Source of the DNA: Adlercreutzia agrestimuris | GTDB taxonomy: Bacteria; Actinomycetota; Coriobacteriia; Coriobacteriales; Eggerthellaceae | DNA: 64,000 bases | Direction: 5' to 3' | Assembly (NCBI RefSeq): GCF_943193125.1 | Contig: NZ_CALPCX010000002.1 | Coordinates: forward strand, 62,001-126,000 | Shown here: piece after piece, positions 51,473 through 61,584 of the stretch | How the letters are laid out: every line of letters begins with the position of its first letter | How positions within the stretch are numbered: the first letter of the stretch is position 1 | Program-made: the position numbers and the translations under genes | Notes under the pieces: generated by a model | Databases searched by the model: none | Told to the model about the DNA's origin: nothing | Seen by the model: the letters and a program-made list of their open reading frames with translations, nothing else

Positions 51473-53749
51473 ATGCCGGAGACGAATTCTACAGAAGACA
51501 TAAAGAAGCAATATAGGGCAACATCTCGTTTAGCTGCCATTATTGCGGGTGTGGTTGTTGTTCTTCTGATTACTTCTTATATTGTTATTACCAACAATGT
51601 TGTTTCCCTTACCAATCAAATAGATTCAATTCGCACGGGAGCATATCCTGTTTCGGTTGCGGCGGGACGCGTTGAAACCCTTCTTGTGCAACTGCAAACG
51701 CTTGCAGATATACCGTTGTATGTTCGCACTGATGAAGCCATTAATGGCATGGAGCGTTCATATGAACAAATTGACGATGAACTCTGCGGATTCATCACGG
51801 TGCTTGCTGAGAGCGAGATGGTAACAGGCACTGAAGGTATTAAGCTGCAAGAAGGTTACGAAAAGCTTGTTTCGCTCCAAGAACAGCTTTTGGTGCTTGC
51901 AAAAGATGGCAGCGTTACCGATGTTGAAATTGCCGCATTCGTTAACGAAGATATTCGCCCGCTTATAGCGGAACTTTTGCAATGCGATATCACCATCTTG
52001 GAAGAATCCAGCGATTCAGTAGAAGCGCTTTATGCCAGTGGTGCCGCTCGAGGAACCTTTACAATAATGCTTGCTACGGTGCTCTTCGGCGTTGTGCTCA
52101 TATCGCTTATTGCTTACTTGCTTATGCTTCGCCGTCGCATACAACAACAAGAGGTTATGCAGCAAAAGGTTGAAGATGCGCTTGCTTTGGCAGAAAGCGC
52201 AAGTGCGGCTAAATCGCAATTCCTCTCCAACATGAGCCACGATATTCGAACTCCTATGAATGCAATTGTAGGCTTGACCACTATTGCTACATCGCACATT
52301 GATGACACGCAACGCGTTCAAGAGTGTTTGAATCGTATCTCTACGTCTTCCAAACACTTGCTCTGCCTCATTAACGACGTGCTTGACATGAGCAAAATCG
52401 AACGTGGCAAAATCATGCTTAACGAGGAGCGCTTCAATTTCCCCGATATGATTAATGAAGTTGTCACCATTGTGCAGCCACAAACGCGCGCTAAGAAACT
52501 CATGCTTGATATTGTTATTGGCAACATTGAACAAGAGGTTGTCATTGGTGATTCTATGCGCATTAATCAGGCATTACTAAACTTGCTTGGCAATGCGGTC
52601 AAGTATACGCCTGAAGGAGGCATGGTTCGCTTTTCATTGAGCGAAGAGACATCGCGCCGTGTTGGATATCGCGACTATCGTTTTGTAGTTCAAGACAACG
52701 GCGTTGGCATGACAGAGGATTTCGTCAAGCACGTCTTTGATCCATTTGAGCGCGAAGAGGGTGGCTTTGATCATTCCATTGAAGGCACCGGTCTTGGTAT
52801 GGCTATCACCAAAAATGTTGTGGAGATGATGGGTGGCACCATTGAGGTGAAAAGCACGAAGGGCAAAGGCTCAACCTTCACGATGACTATTCCATTGAAG
52901 CCAGCCGAAGATAGCGATGTTGAAGAGGACTTCTCGCAGCTTGAGGGACTTGAAGTACTTATTGTTGATGATGACACCGACGTTTTGGAGAATACCGTTG
53001 CTATACTCAAAGAAGTAGGCGTGGTGGGTTCAAGCGCTTCTTCGGGTCTTGAAGCGGTAGCGTTGGTTGTGCAAGCGCATGTTGCCAAAAATGACTACCA
53101 AGCCATCATTGTGGATTGGATGATGCCGGGGGTAGATGGCATTGAAACCATTCGCCGCATTCGTGAAGAGGTGGGCGATGCTATGCCCATCATATTGTTG
53201 ACCGCCTATGATTGGACTGAAGTTGAAGACGAGGCGCGCGATGCGGGAGTAACAGCTTTTATTTCTAAACCGCTGTTTAAGTCGCGCTTGTGTCATGTTC
53301 TCAAGGCGTGCTGCGTTGAGCAGGATATTCAAGTAAGTCCTCGCAAGGCACAGGAAGAGAAAAAACTGACTGGACGCGTTTTGCTCGTGGAAGACAATGA
53401 GCTTAATCGCGAAATTGCGCGTGAACTAATAGGGCAAACTGGTGCTGTAGTTGAGGAAGCTTGCGATGGTGTGAAAGCAGTTTCCATGGTTTCAAAAGCG
53501 CCGGATGGCTACTATGACCTGGTCTTCATGGATATGAAAATGCCCCGCATGGATGGCATTGAAGCGACAAGAACTATTTGCGAGATAGCGGTTCAAGACA
53601 AACGTCGCATGCCTCCTATTGTGGCCATGACAGCAAATGCATTTAGCGAAGACAGAATACGTGCGCTAGATGCAGGCATGGAAGGTTTTATGACCAAGCC
53701 AATTGATGTCAAAGAGTTGAATCGAACTTTGCGAATGTATTTGTCCTAA
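51473..53749 (+). CDS. Hybrid sensor histidine kinase with two receiver domains
   Basis: Membrane sensor of 758 residues. Two helices (about 20-41 and 196-219) flank an extracellular helical sensor domain of 150 residues. Then a HisKA with the phosphorylated His256 in SNMSHDIRTPMNA, a HATPase with NLLGNAVKYTPEGG and DNGVGM, and two REC domains: the first with LIVDDDTD and VDWMMPG, the second with LVEDNELNREIA and MDMKMPRMDG. No HPt or DNA-binding output domain is present, so signal must pass to another protein. The start at 51473 has GAGGAGAAG upstream. Such kinases are abundant in Coriobacteriia. Confidence 0.9.
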   Translation: MPETNSTEDIKKQYRATSRLAAIIAGVVVVLLITSYIVITNNVVSLTNQIDSIRTGAYPVSVAAGRVETLLVQLQTLADIPLYVRTDEAINGMERSYEQIDDELCGFITVLAESEMVTGTEGIKLQEGYEKLVSLQEQLLVLAKDGSVTDVEIAAFVNEDIRPLIAELLQCDITILEESSDSVEALYASGAARGTFTIMLATVLFGVVLISLIAYLLMLRRRIQQQEVMQQKVEDALALAESASAAKSQFLSNMSHDIRTPMNAIVGLTTIATSHIDDTQRVQECLNRISTSSKHLLCLINDVLDMSKIERGKIMLNEERFNFPDMINEVVTIVQPQTRAKKLMLDIVIGNIEQEVVIGDSMRINQALLNLLGNAVKYTPEGGMVRFSLSEETSRRVGYRDYRFVVQDNGVGMTEDFVKHVFDPFEREEGGFDHSIEGTGLGMAITKNVVEMMGGTIEVKSTKGKGSTFTMTIPLKPAEDSDVEEDFSQLEGLEVLIVDDDTDVLENTVAILKEVGVVGSSASSGLEAVALVVQAHVAKNDYQAIIVDWMMPGVDGIETIRRIREEVGDAMPIILLTAYDWTEVEDEARDAGVTAFISKPLFKSRLCHVLKACCVEQDIQVSPRKAQEEKKLTGRVLLVEDNELNREIARELIGQTGAVVEEACDGVKAVSMVSKAPDGYYDLVFMDMKMPRMDGIEATRTICEIAVQDKRRMPPIVAMTANAFSEDRIRALDAGMEGFMTKPIDVKELNRTLRMYLS

Positions 53750-53775
53750 GGCGGCATGTTTGCGATACTTATAGT

Positions 53776-54675
53776 ATGGAAACAGCGTTTTGGCAACAAA
53801 TGGTAGAAGCCCAAGTACTTACCGTGCCGTGGAGTATTGATTACTTCTCGGTTATTGTTGGTGTGCTTACCGGTGCGCTTTTCGCATGCGATCGCAAGCT
53901 TGACATCATTGGCACCGTCGTACTTGGTCTTTTGACGGGCTACGGTGGCGGCATTGTTCGTGACCTGCTCATGCAAGATTATGGGGTGTATTTCACCTCA
54001 CATCCAGATTTGATTTTGATCTGCATCTTTATTTGCACATTCGTATTTTATTTCCGCGGGATTTTTCGCCATCTTGATGCGACAGTGTTCTTTGCAGATG
54101 CGCTCTCTGTTGCGCTTTTTGCGTTGGCAGGCGCTTCAAAGGCATACTCGTGTGAACAAGGCATCGTTTTGTCTATCATCTTAGGTGGCCTTACCGCAGT
54201 GGGTGGCGGGGCAATCCGTGATATTTGTGTAGGCGAAACTCCGGGCATTTTCCAGCGGAGCAATTTTTATGCCGTAGCTGGTTTGGGTGGCTCCGTGGTG
54301 TATGTTGCACTGGCGGCAGCAGGAAGTCCCTTGGTGTTGGCAGGTATCGCATGCGTATTTTGCGTTGTGTTTCTGCGCTATTGGAGTGTTTATTTTGACT
54401 GGAAGACGCGCTCTGAGGCAGATTTGACACCCAAAGTGGCGAAGGGTGTTCGCGTAGTGACGCACAAGGCAGGGCGTGTGGGTCATTTTGCAGGGCGTGT
54501 GGTGAGCAGGCTGGGTCGAGGGATCGTTGGTGTGTTTTTGCATGGTGGAGATGCCGAACGAGCCATTCGCAAACACAAAAGTGGGTTTATACTCAGGCAT
54601 AAAGATCATAATGACGATGCAGCATATGACAAGCATGTCGTATCGTCTGACGACAAGAGCGGATTTGAGGGCTAA
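53776..54675 (+). CDS. TRIC/YicG (UPF0126) family channel
   Basis: Membrane protein with two UPF0126 repeats (about residues 20-100 and 105-185), each containing a GxxG(G)xxRD motif: GYGGGIVRDLL and VGGGAIRDICVGETPGIF. Bacterial members are trimeric cation channels. The C-terminal 110 residues are basic, with RVGHFAGRVV-type repeats and a final Asp/Lys stretch not usual in the family. 299 residues. The ATG at 53776 has no clear ribosome site; a -10-like sequence lies just before it. Confidence 0.85.
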   Translation: METAFWQQMVEAQVLTVPWSIDYFSVIVGVLTGALFACDRKLDIIGTVVLGLLTGYGGGIVRDLLMQDYGVYFTSHPDLILICIFICTFVFYFRGIFRHLDATVFFADALSVALFALAGASKAYSCEQGIVLSIILGGLTAVGGGAIRDICVGETPGIFQRSNFYAVAGLGGSVVYVALAAAGSPLVLAGIACVFCVVFLRYWSVYFDWKTRSEADLTPKVAKGVRVVTHKAGRVGHFAGRVVSRLGRGIVGVFLHGGDAERAIRKHKSGFILRHKDHNDDAAYDKHVVSSDDKSGFEG

Positions 54676-54733
54676 GACTTGCGCGACGTAAGCTTTAGCC
54701 TAGTGAACACAAGTTTTCGTAAAGGAATTTACC

Positions 54734-55513
54734 GTGGCAGATTATATAGAAGGAAAGCGCCCCGTCATTGAGGCATTCAGAACCGGTGTGCCTATGAGGC
54801 GTATTCTCATTGGCGATTTTGTTAAACGCGATGGCATGATTGAAGATATTATGCGCAAAGCTAAGCGTTATAAGGTGCCCGTTGAAATGGTGCCACGCAA
54901 AGCACTTGAAGATCGTTCCGTGCGCGGGTCTCACCAAGGTGTTATGGCGGAGGCAAAACCTTTTGCTTATGTTGGCATTGGTGAAGTTATTGATGCAGCT
55001 ACGCAAAGTGCCGAGCAGCGCGAAGGCGCAGCTTTGGTTGTTCTGCTTGATCATATTACCGATGCGGGAAATCTAGGCGCTTTAGCGCGCAGCGCTGAGG
55101 CGGTTGGAGCCAGTGGGCTGGTTATTCCTAACAAGCGGAGTGCGCGTGTGGATGCGGCAACATACAAAAGTTCAGCAGGTGCCATTTCGCACATGCCGGT
55201 AGCGCAGGTGTCGAACTTGGTGCAAGCAATTTCGCGTTTACAAGAAGCGGGTTTTTGGGTAGTTGCTGCTACTGAGCATGCGTCGGATGTGCTTTGGGAT
55301 GTGAACATGAAGGGCAAAATAGCTCTTGTAATGGGCAATGAACACGAAGGCGTATCTCGCTTAGTTTTGGAGAACTGTGACCTTTTCGGCAAACTCCCTA
55401 TGGCAGGTGAGGTTGCCTCGCTTAATGTTGCGCAAGCAGCTACGGCATGCATGTATGAATGGCTTCGCCAAAATGCTGGCTCGTGGTTGTCTGGTGGGCA
55501 ATCGTCTTGTTAA
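54734..55513 (+). CDS. rlmB: 23S rRNA Gm2251-type 2'-O-methyltransferase (TrmH/SpoU family)
   Basis: SPOUT methyltransferase with an N-terminal L30e-like domain (EGKRPVIEAFRTGVPMRRIL) and the knotted C-terminal domain: LLDHITDAGNLGALARSAEA, ALVMGNEHEGVSRLVLENCD and LPMAGEVASLNVAQAATACM. 259 residues. It starts with GTG, with AAAGGAATTT upstream. The next gene is a YacP nuclease, the same order as in Firmicutes. Confidence 0.9.
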   Translation: MADYIEGKRPVIEAFRTGVPMRRILIGDFVKRDGMIEDIMRKAKRYKVPVEMVPRKALEDRSVRGSHQGVMAEAKPFAYVGIGEVIDAATQSAEQREGAALVVLLDHITDAGNLGALARSAEAVGASGLVIPNKRSARVDAATYKSSAGAISHMPVAQVSNLVQAISRLQEAGFWVVAATEHASDVLWDVNMKGKIALVMGNEHEGVSRLVLENCDLFGKLPMAGEVASLNVAQAATACMYEWLRQNAGSWLSGGQSSC

Positions 55514-55550
55514 ACAGCCAACATGGCGATAGCGTGACGAAGGACAAAGC

Positions 55551-56087
55551 GTGGCTCATAAACGAAATAAATTGCTCATTGTTGACGGGTATAACGTGTT
55601 GCGCTCGGGTAAACGCTACAAGCGCAACACCGACCCTGACTATACCGATGATCCCTATAATGCTGCACGTGAGCGACTGCTGACAGATGTGGTTAATTTT
55701 GCCGGGCACGAATACAAAGCAATCATTGTTTTTGATGGTGCTTACAATGAGTTCTCAACGGGCGAAGCACAGACTATTGGGGGCGTGCGCATTATTTTTT
55801 CGCCTGCGGGGCAATCGGCTGACAAAGTGATAGAAAAACTGGCTCATGATGCACGCGAGCGAAACGTTGAGACGCTTGTGGTTACGAGCGATGCCACTAT
55901 TCAAGACACGGTATTCGGTCAAGGGGTTGACCGCATGAGCGCAGATGGATTTAGTCACGAGGTTGCGCAGTATTACGATGAAGTGCGTCTTGATGAATCA
56001 CCTCGTGTTGCTCGGAAAAACACCATTGCTGAGCGTATAGATAGCGCCACGTTGGCAAAGCTTAAAGCGCTACGCGACGGCAAATAA
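55551..56087 (+). CDS. NYN-domain (YacP/Rae1) ribonuclease
   Basis: 178-residue PIN-like NYN nuclease. KRNKLLIVDGYNVLRS at the start carries the first catalytic Asp, AIIVFDGAYNEFS the second, and VVTSDATIQDTVFGQG the third. B. subtilis Rae1 cleaves mRNA on the ribosome. Starts with GTG after AAGGAC and lies 37 bp after rlmB. Confidence 0.9.
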   Translation: MAHKRNKLLIVDGYNVLRSGKRYKRNTDPDYTDDPYNAARERLLTDVVNFAGHEYKAIIVFDGAYNEFSTGEAQTIGGVRIIFSPAGQSADKVIEKLAHDARERNVETLVVTSDATIQDTVFGQGVDRMSADGFSHEVAQYYDEVRLDESPRVARKNTIAERIDSATLAKLKALRDGK

Positions 56088-56228
56088 ACCCAGATCACAA
56101 GAGAGGCAACCGTGGGTTGCCTGAAGAAAAACGGAATTGACACCTGTACTTGCTGGTGCAATAAAAAACGAACCGATAGGCTTTTGAGGAGAAGGATTAA
56201 AGAATCAATGGTGCAGAAGGGTTCGTAT

Positions 56229-56915
56229 ATGAATAATGACATTGCCCAACGTTTAGCGGAGATGAGACGATCTCGCGGCTATAGTCAAGAAGAGCTCGCG
56301 TGGAAACTGGGATTATCGCGACAGGCTATCTCGAAGTGGGAACGCGCTGAATCTTCTCCCGATACCGGTAACTTATTGGCGCTCTCGCGGTTATATGGTG
56401 TTACTTTGGATGAACTCGTATGTGGTTCAGATGCTGATACGGAACGACATCCAGCAGAGGAGTCCACGGCTGTAGCTGTACCGGCGGAAACGCCAGCGCC
56501 TGAGCCAGTGGGGACGCCTGTGCCAATTGCGATGCCGGCAGAAACAGTATCTGAGCCTGCTCCTGCGGCAACGCCCGTATCTTCGCCTGCGTCCGTGGTG
56601 ACTGAGCCTACCCCTACGGTGGCGCCTGAGCCAGCGGCTGCACCTACGGTAATGCCCACGGCTGCGCCTACAGCAATGCCCACGGCTGCACCTACGGTTG
56701 GAGCTGCGCCTACGGTGGCGCCCACGCCGATCAAGCGAAGTGCGTGGTCGACGTTTCCTTATCCCGTTGCCTGCGCGCTTGCTTATTTGGTTATCGGCTT
56801 TTGTTTTGGTTGGTGGCATCCAGCATGGATTATCTTCTTCACGATTCCGTTTTATTACTGGCTCGTGAAAACCATTCACGATGATCCGATTTATCGACAA
56901 AACCACCAGCAATAG
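56229..56915 (+). CDS. Membrane-anchored HTH protein with Pro/Ala/Thr repeat linker
   Basis: 228 residues in three parts: an XRE/Cro HTH (about 1-60: QRLAEMRRSRGYSQEELAWK and SRQAISKWERAESSPDT), a Pro/Ala/Thr/Val-rich repeat linker (about 72-172), and a hydrophobic C-terminus of two helices (FPYPVACALAYLVIGFCFGW and WIIFFTIPFYYWLV). The regulator is thus tied to the membrane. AGAAGG lies eight bases before the ATG at 56229; ATG at 56208 with GGAGAAGG is an alternative. It is nine bases before a DUF4097 gene, so the pair probably works together in sensing envelope state. Confidence 0.8.
   Translation: MNNDIAQRLAEMRRSRGYSQEELAWKLGLSRQAISKWERAESSPDTGNLLALSRLYGVTLDELVCGSDADTERHPAEESTAVAVPAETPAPEPVGTPVPIAMPAETVSEPAPAATPVSSPASVVTEPTPTVAPEPAAAPTVMPTAAPTAMPTAAPTVGAAPTVAPTPIKRSAWSTFPYPVACALAYLVIGFCFGWWHPAWIIFFTIPFYYWLVKTIHDDPIYRQNHQQ
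56560..56745 (+). repeat. Degenerate tandem repeat encoding Pro-Thr-Ala units
   Basis: Imperfect units around GCNCCTACGGNN (for example GCTGCGCCTACAGCAATGCC and GCTGCACCTACGGTTGGAGC) repeat through the linker coding region. The reading is clear but unit borders are approximate. Likely to vary in number between strains. Confidence 0.6.
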
Positions 56916-56924
56916 AGGTGCACT

Positions 56925-57839
56925 ATGGCCTATCTTACCAAGCAAACCAAAGTCAAAATAGCGGGCATTATTGCTCTTTGTCTCGTAGTTGTTGTCGGTC
57001 TCAGTTCGTTGTTTTGTTGCTCACCTATGGGGTTTTATGAGCCACCCGTACCGCCCATCGCGCCTTCTTCGCCTGCCGCGCCTTCGCCCGCAGGTGCTAA
57101 CAAAAACTCTTCCGATGCTACTGAGAATGCATACAGTTTTGATGCAGATGACGTAGAAAAAATTACTGTTGCATGGGCGGCTGGCAGCGCATATGTTCAC
57201 ACTGCAGATATAGAAACAATTGAAGTGCGAGAAATATCTAGCGGAAGAAGTCGTTCTGTGCCGATGGACTGCAGGTTGAACGGGACGACGCTTGAAATAA
57301 ACTATGCCACCCATGCAATAGGCCTCGTAGGTTGCGCATTCAATTTTGGTTCCAAACAGCTTGAGATTTGCATACCTTCTTCAATGAATGACTCGCTTCA
57401 GCTGTTCGCCCTTGACGCCGCATCAGGAACATATCGTTTTGATGGACTGTCGGCGCAAACGCTAGACGTGACGCTTGCTTCTGGGGAAGTGGACGTGCAG
57501 GACGTGCATGCGACTGACTTGCTGCTTGATATTGCGAGCGGTAGTGTTCAGGTTGTCGGAAATGTTGGAAGAATTAATTCCAACAGCGCATCGGGGAAGG
57601 TTAACGTGACCTGCGTAGACTCTTTGAAGCAGGCTAATATTTCGCTTGCAAGTGGCCAGTTTAAGCTCGTTTTGCCAAAGGAGTCTAACTTTACCGTTGA
57701 TCTTGATAAAGTTGCAGGTTCTTTGGCGGTTACCGGGTTTGACTGCATGCAACAGGATAATCGCTGGATTTGCGGATCGGGTGAGTCTCCAATTGCGATT
57801 GATATTGTTTCTGGTTCTGTAGATATCTGCGCACAATAA
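56925..57839 (+). CDS. DUF4097 family surface protein
   Basis: 304 residues. One transmembrane helix (about 10-31), a Pro/Ser/Ala-rich spacer (38-65), then a beta-solenoid-like domain with six (A/V)SG turns about 18-20 residues apart for most of the way: AASG 165-168, LASG 184-187, IASG 203-206, SASG 221-224, LASG 241-244 and VSG 295-297. DUF4097 proteins are membrane-linked and often sit with HTH or DUF1700 genes in envelope-stress systems such as LiaX. AGAGGTGC precedes the ATG. CC after the helix does not make a canonical lipobox. Confidence 0.8.
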   Translation: MAYLTKQTKVKIAGIIALCLVVVVGLSSLFCCSPMGFYEPPVPPIAPSSPAAPSPAGANKNSSDATENAYSFDADDVEKITVAWAAGSAYVHTADIETIEVREISSGRSRSVPMDCRLNGTTLEINYATHAIGLVGCAFNFGSKQLEICIPSSMNDSLQLFALDAASGTYRFDGLSAQTLDVTLASGEVDVQDVHATDLLLDIASGSVQVVGNVGRINSNSASGKVNVTCVDSLKQANISLASGQFKLVLPKESNFTVDLDKVAGSLAVTGFDCMQQDNRWICGSGESPIAIDIVSGSVDICAQ

Positions 57840-57956
57840 GGCGCATTTGCAGCAACCGGGCAATTCGCTTGCGATTATGAAGCCGAAAGCACAAGACAAA
57901 TTACCTGGTAAAAGCCTAAAACTACAAGAAATTTTCATACTTCGTAAAAATTTTTC

Positions 57957-57985
57957 TTGACGAGGCATGTTCTAAAAGCTATTTT
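57957..57985 (+). promoter_or_regulatory. rpoBC promoter
   Basis: TTGACG (57957-57962) and TATTTT (57980-57985) with an ideal 17-base spacer, 57 bp before the rpoB start. The region 57840-58041 holds no gene. Confidence 0.6.
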
Positions 57986-58041
57986 AGGAAATTGCGACTT
58001 TTTCGCGATTTAGCGGAAGCTCATGAAGGAGGACATGCCTC

Positions 58042-61000
58042 GTGACTGAAGGTAAAACCACTGATCAAAGCATGCTTTATAGGGATCGACGCTCGTTTGC
58101 TAAGATCCCCGACGTCATGGACGTCCCGAACTTGATTGCTATTCAAACAGAAAGTTTTGAATGGTTCAAGACTGAAGGCTTAAGCCAGGCGTTTAATGAC
58201 ATCAGCCCCATCGAAAACAGCACAAAAGATATGTGTGTTGAGTTTGGGCGCCATGAATTTGGTGAGCCCAAATACACGGTGGACGAGTGCAAGGAGAAAG
58301 ACGTCTCCTACCAAGCACCCCTGTTTGTAGAAATTCGTTTCATCAACCGCGAAACCGGTGAGATCAAAGAGCAAGAGGTGTTTATGGGCGACTTCCCGCT
58401 CATGACTCCGCGTGGCACTTTTATCATCAACGGCACTGAGCGCGTTGTTGTATCACAGCTTGTTCGTTCGCCTGGTGTTTATTTCGCCTCTGAGCGCGAT
58501 AAGGCAAGCGACAAGACTATCTATAATGCAAAGGTTATCCCAAGCCGTGGTGCATGGCTTGAGTTTGAAACCGACAAGCGTGATATGCTCTCAGTTCGCA
58601 TTGACCGCAAGCGCAAGCAACCGGCTACGTTGCTGGTGCGCGCATTGGGTCTTGCTGAGACGCGCGAAGAGATCATCAACTTGCTCGGTGATGACGAGAT
58701 GGTTCTGCGTACGCTTGATCGCGACCCGGCTACTACTAAAGAGGAGTCGCTGATTGAGCTTTACAAGCGCTTCCGTCCCGGTGAGCCCCCAACAATTGAT
58801 TCGGCTCGTACGTTGCTTGATGGCTTGTTCTTCAACCCGCAACGCTACGACCTGGCAAAAGTTGGTCGTTACAAGATTAACAAGAAGCTCGGATTTGATC
58901 CTGACTTTGAGTCTTCTACGCTGACAGATGAAGACATTGTTGAGACAATGCGCTATATCATCGCGCTGCATGCAGGCGAAGAGGGTGTGTCGGTTGACGA
59001 CATTGACCACTTTGGTAACCGTCGCATTCGCACCGTAGGAGAGTTGATCCAAAATCAATTCCGCATCGGCCTGTCTCGTATGGAGCGCGTCGTTCGCGAG
59101 CGTATGTCCATGCAGGAGCCCGATGAGATCACGCCGCAGTCGCTCGTAAACATTCGTCCGATTGTTGCAGCTATCAAGGAATTCTTCGGCTCATCACAGC
59201 TTTCGCAATTTATGGACCAAACCAACCCCGCAGCAGGCATTACTCACAAGCGACGTCTGTCTGCTTTGGGTCCGGGCGGTCTGTCACGTGAGCGCGCAGG
59301 CTTTGAAGTTCGCGACGTTCACACTTCTCACTATGGTCGCATGTGCCCGATTGAGACTCCTGAAGGTCCAAACATCGGTCTGATTGGTTCGCTTGCAACG
59401 TATGCTCGCGTAAACCCCTATGGCTTTATTGAGACGCCGTATCGTCGCGTAGTGGATGGCAAAGTTACAGACGAAGTTGATTATCTGACTGCTGACGAAG
59501 AAGAAAACTACACCATCGCTCAGGCAAACGACCTGTTTGACCCGCAAACGCGCCGCTTTGGTGCCTTTGATGAAAACGGTGAGTTCCATGAGGCAACTCG
59601 TGTTCTCTGCCGTACGATGAGCGCTACGGGTGAATTTGGTGAGCCGGACGAAGTTGCGCCTGATCAAGTTGATTACATGGACGTATCTCCGCGCCAGATG
59701 GTATCCGTTGCTACATCGCTGATTCCTTTCTTGGAGCACGACGACGCAAACCGTGCATTGATGGGTTCAAACATGCAGCGCCAGGCAGTTCCGCTGCTCA
59801 AGCCGCAAGCACCGTTGGTTGGTACAGGCATTGAGCATCGCATTGCTGTTGACTCGGGTGAGATTTTGGTCGCGCAGAACCCCGGCGTGGTTGACTATGT
59901 TGACGGTCAAACCATCATTATTTTGAACGACGAGGGCGAATACGATGAGTATCTCGTACCGAAGTTCCAGCGTTCTAACCAAAGTGGCTGCATCAACCAT
60001 CGCCCGATCGTCCGCAAGGGCGACGAAGTCTTCGCTGGCGATGTGTTGGCTGATGGTCCTTCTTGTGATCACGGTGAGCTTGCTCTTGGTCAGAACCTCA
60101 TGGTTGCTTACATGCCGTGGGAAGGCTACAACTACGAGGACGCTATCATCGTTTCTGAGCGTGTCGTAGCAGAAGACCTGCTAACCTCTATCCATATTTC
60201 TGAGTACGAGATTGATGCTCGTGATACTAAGCTCGGTCCGGAGGAAATCACGCGTGAGATTCCTAATATCTCAGACGACATGATCTCTGACCTGGATGCA
60301 GACGGCATTATCCGCGTTGGCGCTGAGGTGTTCCCGGGTGATGTGCTTGTTGGCAAAGTTACCCCGAAAGGTGAAACTGAGCTGACAGCCGAAGAGCGCC
60401 TGTTGCGTGCAATCTTTGGCGAAAAGGCACGTGAAGTTCGCGATACATCCTTGAAGGTGCCGCACGGTTCTGGTGGTCGTGTTATTGGTATCAACCGCTT
60501 TAGCCGTGAAGGAGGCGACGAACTGGCTCCTGGTGTTAATGAGTTGGTACGCATTTATGTTGCTCAAAAGCGTAAGGTTCAGCAGGGCGACAAGTTGTCT
60601 GGTCGTCATGGTAACAAGGGTGTTATTTCCCGCGTTTTGCCTGTTGAGGACATGCCTTACTTGGCCGACGGTACGCCAATTGACGTTATCTTGAATCCGC
60701 TGGGTGTTCCGTCTCGTATGAACGTTGGTCAGCTGCTTGAGAACCACCTTGGCTGGGCTGCTAAGTGGGGCTGGGATGACGCTGAGGACACCACTGAAGT
60801 TGTTGAAGGTCCTATGCATGTTGCAACGCCAGTATTTGACGGCGCAAACGAGCGTGAGATCTCTGATGCAATTGAAAAGGCAAATCGCAATCTTATCAAC
60901 ATCAACCATGCGAAGTATGGCGACATGGCACGTGATGAGTTTGTGCCGCAGCTCTCTCGTACGGGTAAGACGTGGCTCTATGACGGCCGCACCGGTGAGA

Positions 61001-61584
61001 AGTTCCGCGAGCCTATTACGGTTGGTCAGTCCTACATCCTTAAGCTCGGCCACATGGTTGACGACAAGATCCATGCACGTTCAACTGGTCCTTACAGCTT
61101 GATTACGCAGCAACCGCTTGGTGGTAAAGCACAGTTCGGTGGTCAGCGCTTCGGTGAGATGGAAGTGTGGGCGCTGTATGCATATGGCGCTTCAAACGTG
61201 CTGCAGGAGATCTTGACGGTCAAGTCTGACGACACGGCTGGACGCGTTAAGAGCTACGAAGCCATCGTAAAGGGTGAGAATATCCCGGCGGCTGAAGTGC
61301 CTGAGTCCTTCAAGGTTTTGGTGAAGGAAATGAAGTCATTGTGCTTGAACGTTGAGCTTGAAGGTCATGACCATCAAACCATTGACGTCACGGTAGAGCA
61401 TGATGAGGAAGATTCAGATCGCGGTTTGTTTGAGGCAATTGCTGAAGACGCGCGTAAGACTGAAGAAGACAATGCAAGCGCCCTTGATAGCATTGCTGCT
61501 GAGCTTGGTGAGCTCATGGGGGATGCTGACGCTGAAAATGACACTGAAGTAAACGAACTTATCGAAGAGGGGGAGGAGCTGTAA
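58042..61584 (+). CDS. rpoB: DNA-directed RNA polymerase subunit beta
   Basis: 1180-residue beta subunit. The rifampicin-binding region is intact ([20 protein letters not shown], then [20 protein letters not shown]), with [15 protein letters not shown] and [12 protein letters not shown] further on and [20 protein letters not shown] near the C-terminus. The usual Asp, His and Ser of the rifampicin pocket appear wild-type. It starts with GTG: AAGGAGGA at 58026-58033 is nine bases before it. An out-of-frame ATG at 58035 opens only a four-codon frame. Ribosomal protein genes rplJL, often upstream, are absent here. Confidence 0.98.
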   Translation: MTEGKTTDQSMLYRDRRSFAKIPDVMDVPNLIAIQTESFEWFKTEGLSQAFNDISPIENSTKDMCVEFGRHEFGEPKYTVDECKEKDVSYQAPLFVEIRFINRETGEIKEQEVFMGDFPLMTPRGTFIINGTERVVVSQLVRSPGVYFASERDKASDKTIYNAKVIPSRGAWLEFETDKRDMLSVRIDRKRKQPATLLVRALGLAETREEIINLLGDDEMVLRTLDRDPATTKEESLIELYKRFRPGEPPTIDSARTLLDGLFFNPQRYDLAKVGRYKINKKLGFDPDFESSTLTDEDIVETMRYIIALHAGEEGVSVDDIDHFGNRRIRTVGELIQNQFRIGLSRMERVVRERMSMQEPDEITPQSLVNIRPIVAAIKEFFGSSQLSQFMDQTNPAAGITHKRRLSALGPGGLSRERAGFEVRDVHTSHYGRMCPIETPEGPNIGLIGSLATYARVNPYGFIETPYRRVVDGKVTDEVDYLTADEEENYTIAQANDLFDPQTRRFGAFDENGEFHEATRVLCRTMSATGEFGEPDEVAPDQVDYMDVSPRQMVSVATSLIPFLEHDDANRALMGSNMQRQAVPLLKPQAPLVGTGIEHRIAVDSGEILVAQNPGVVDYVDGQTIIILNDEGEYDEYLVPKFQRSNQSGCINHRPIVRKGDEVFAGDVLADGPSCDHGELALGQNLMVAYMPWEGYNYEDAIIVSERVVAEDLLTSIHISEYEIDARDTKLGPEEITREIPNISDDMISDLDADGIIRVGAEVFPGDVLVGKVTPKGETELTAEERLLRAIFGEKAREVRDTSLKVPHGSGGRVIGINRFSREGGDELAPGVNELVRIYVAQKRKVQQGDKLSGRHGNKGVISRVLPVEDMPYLADGTPIDVILNPLGVPSRMNVGQLLENHLGWAAKWGWDDAEDTTEVVEGPMHVATPVFDGANEREISDAIEKANRNLININHAKYGDMARDEFVPQLSRTGKTWLYDGRTGEKFREPITVGQSYILKLGHMVDDKIHARSTGPYSLITQQPLGGKAQFGGQRFGEMEVWALYAYGASNVLQEILTVKSDDTAGRVKSYEAIVKGENIPAAEVPESFKVLVKEMKSLCLNVELEGHDHQTIDVTVEHDEEDSDRGLFEAIAEDARKTEEDNASALDSIAAELGELMGDADAENDTEVNELIEEGEEL

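Noticed and set aside
56285..56734. 149-residue Gly/Ala/Val-rich frame on the - strand
   Set aside because: A mirror of the Pro/Ala/Thr repeat linker of the HTH gene; low complexity, no ribosome site.
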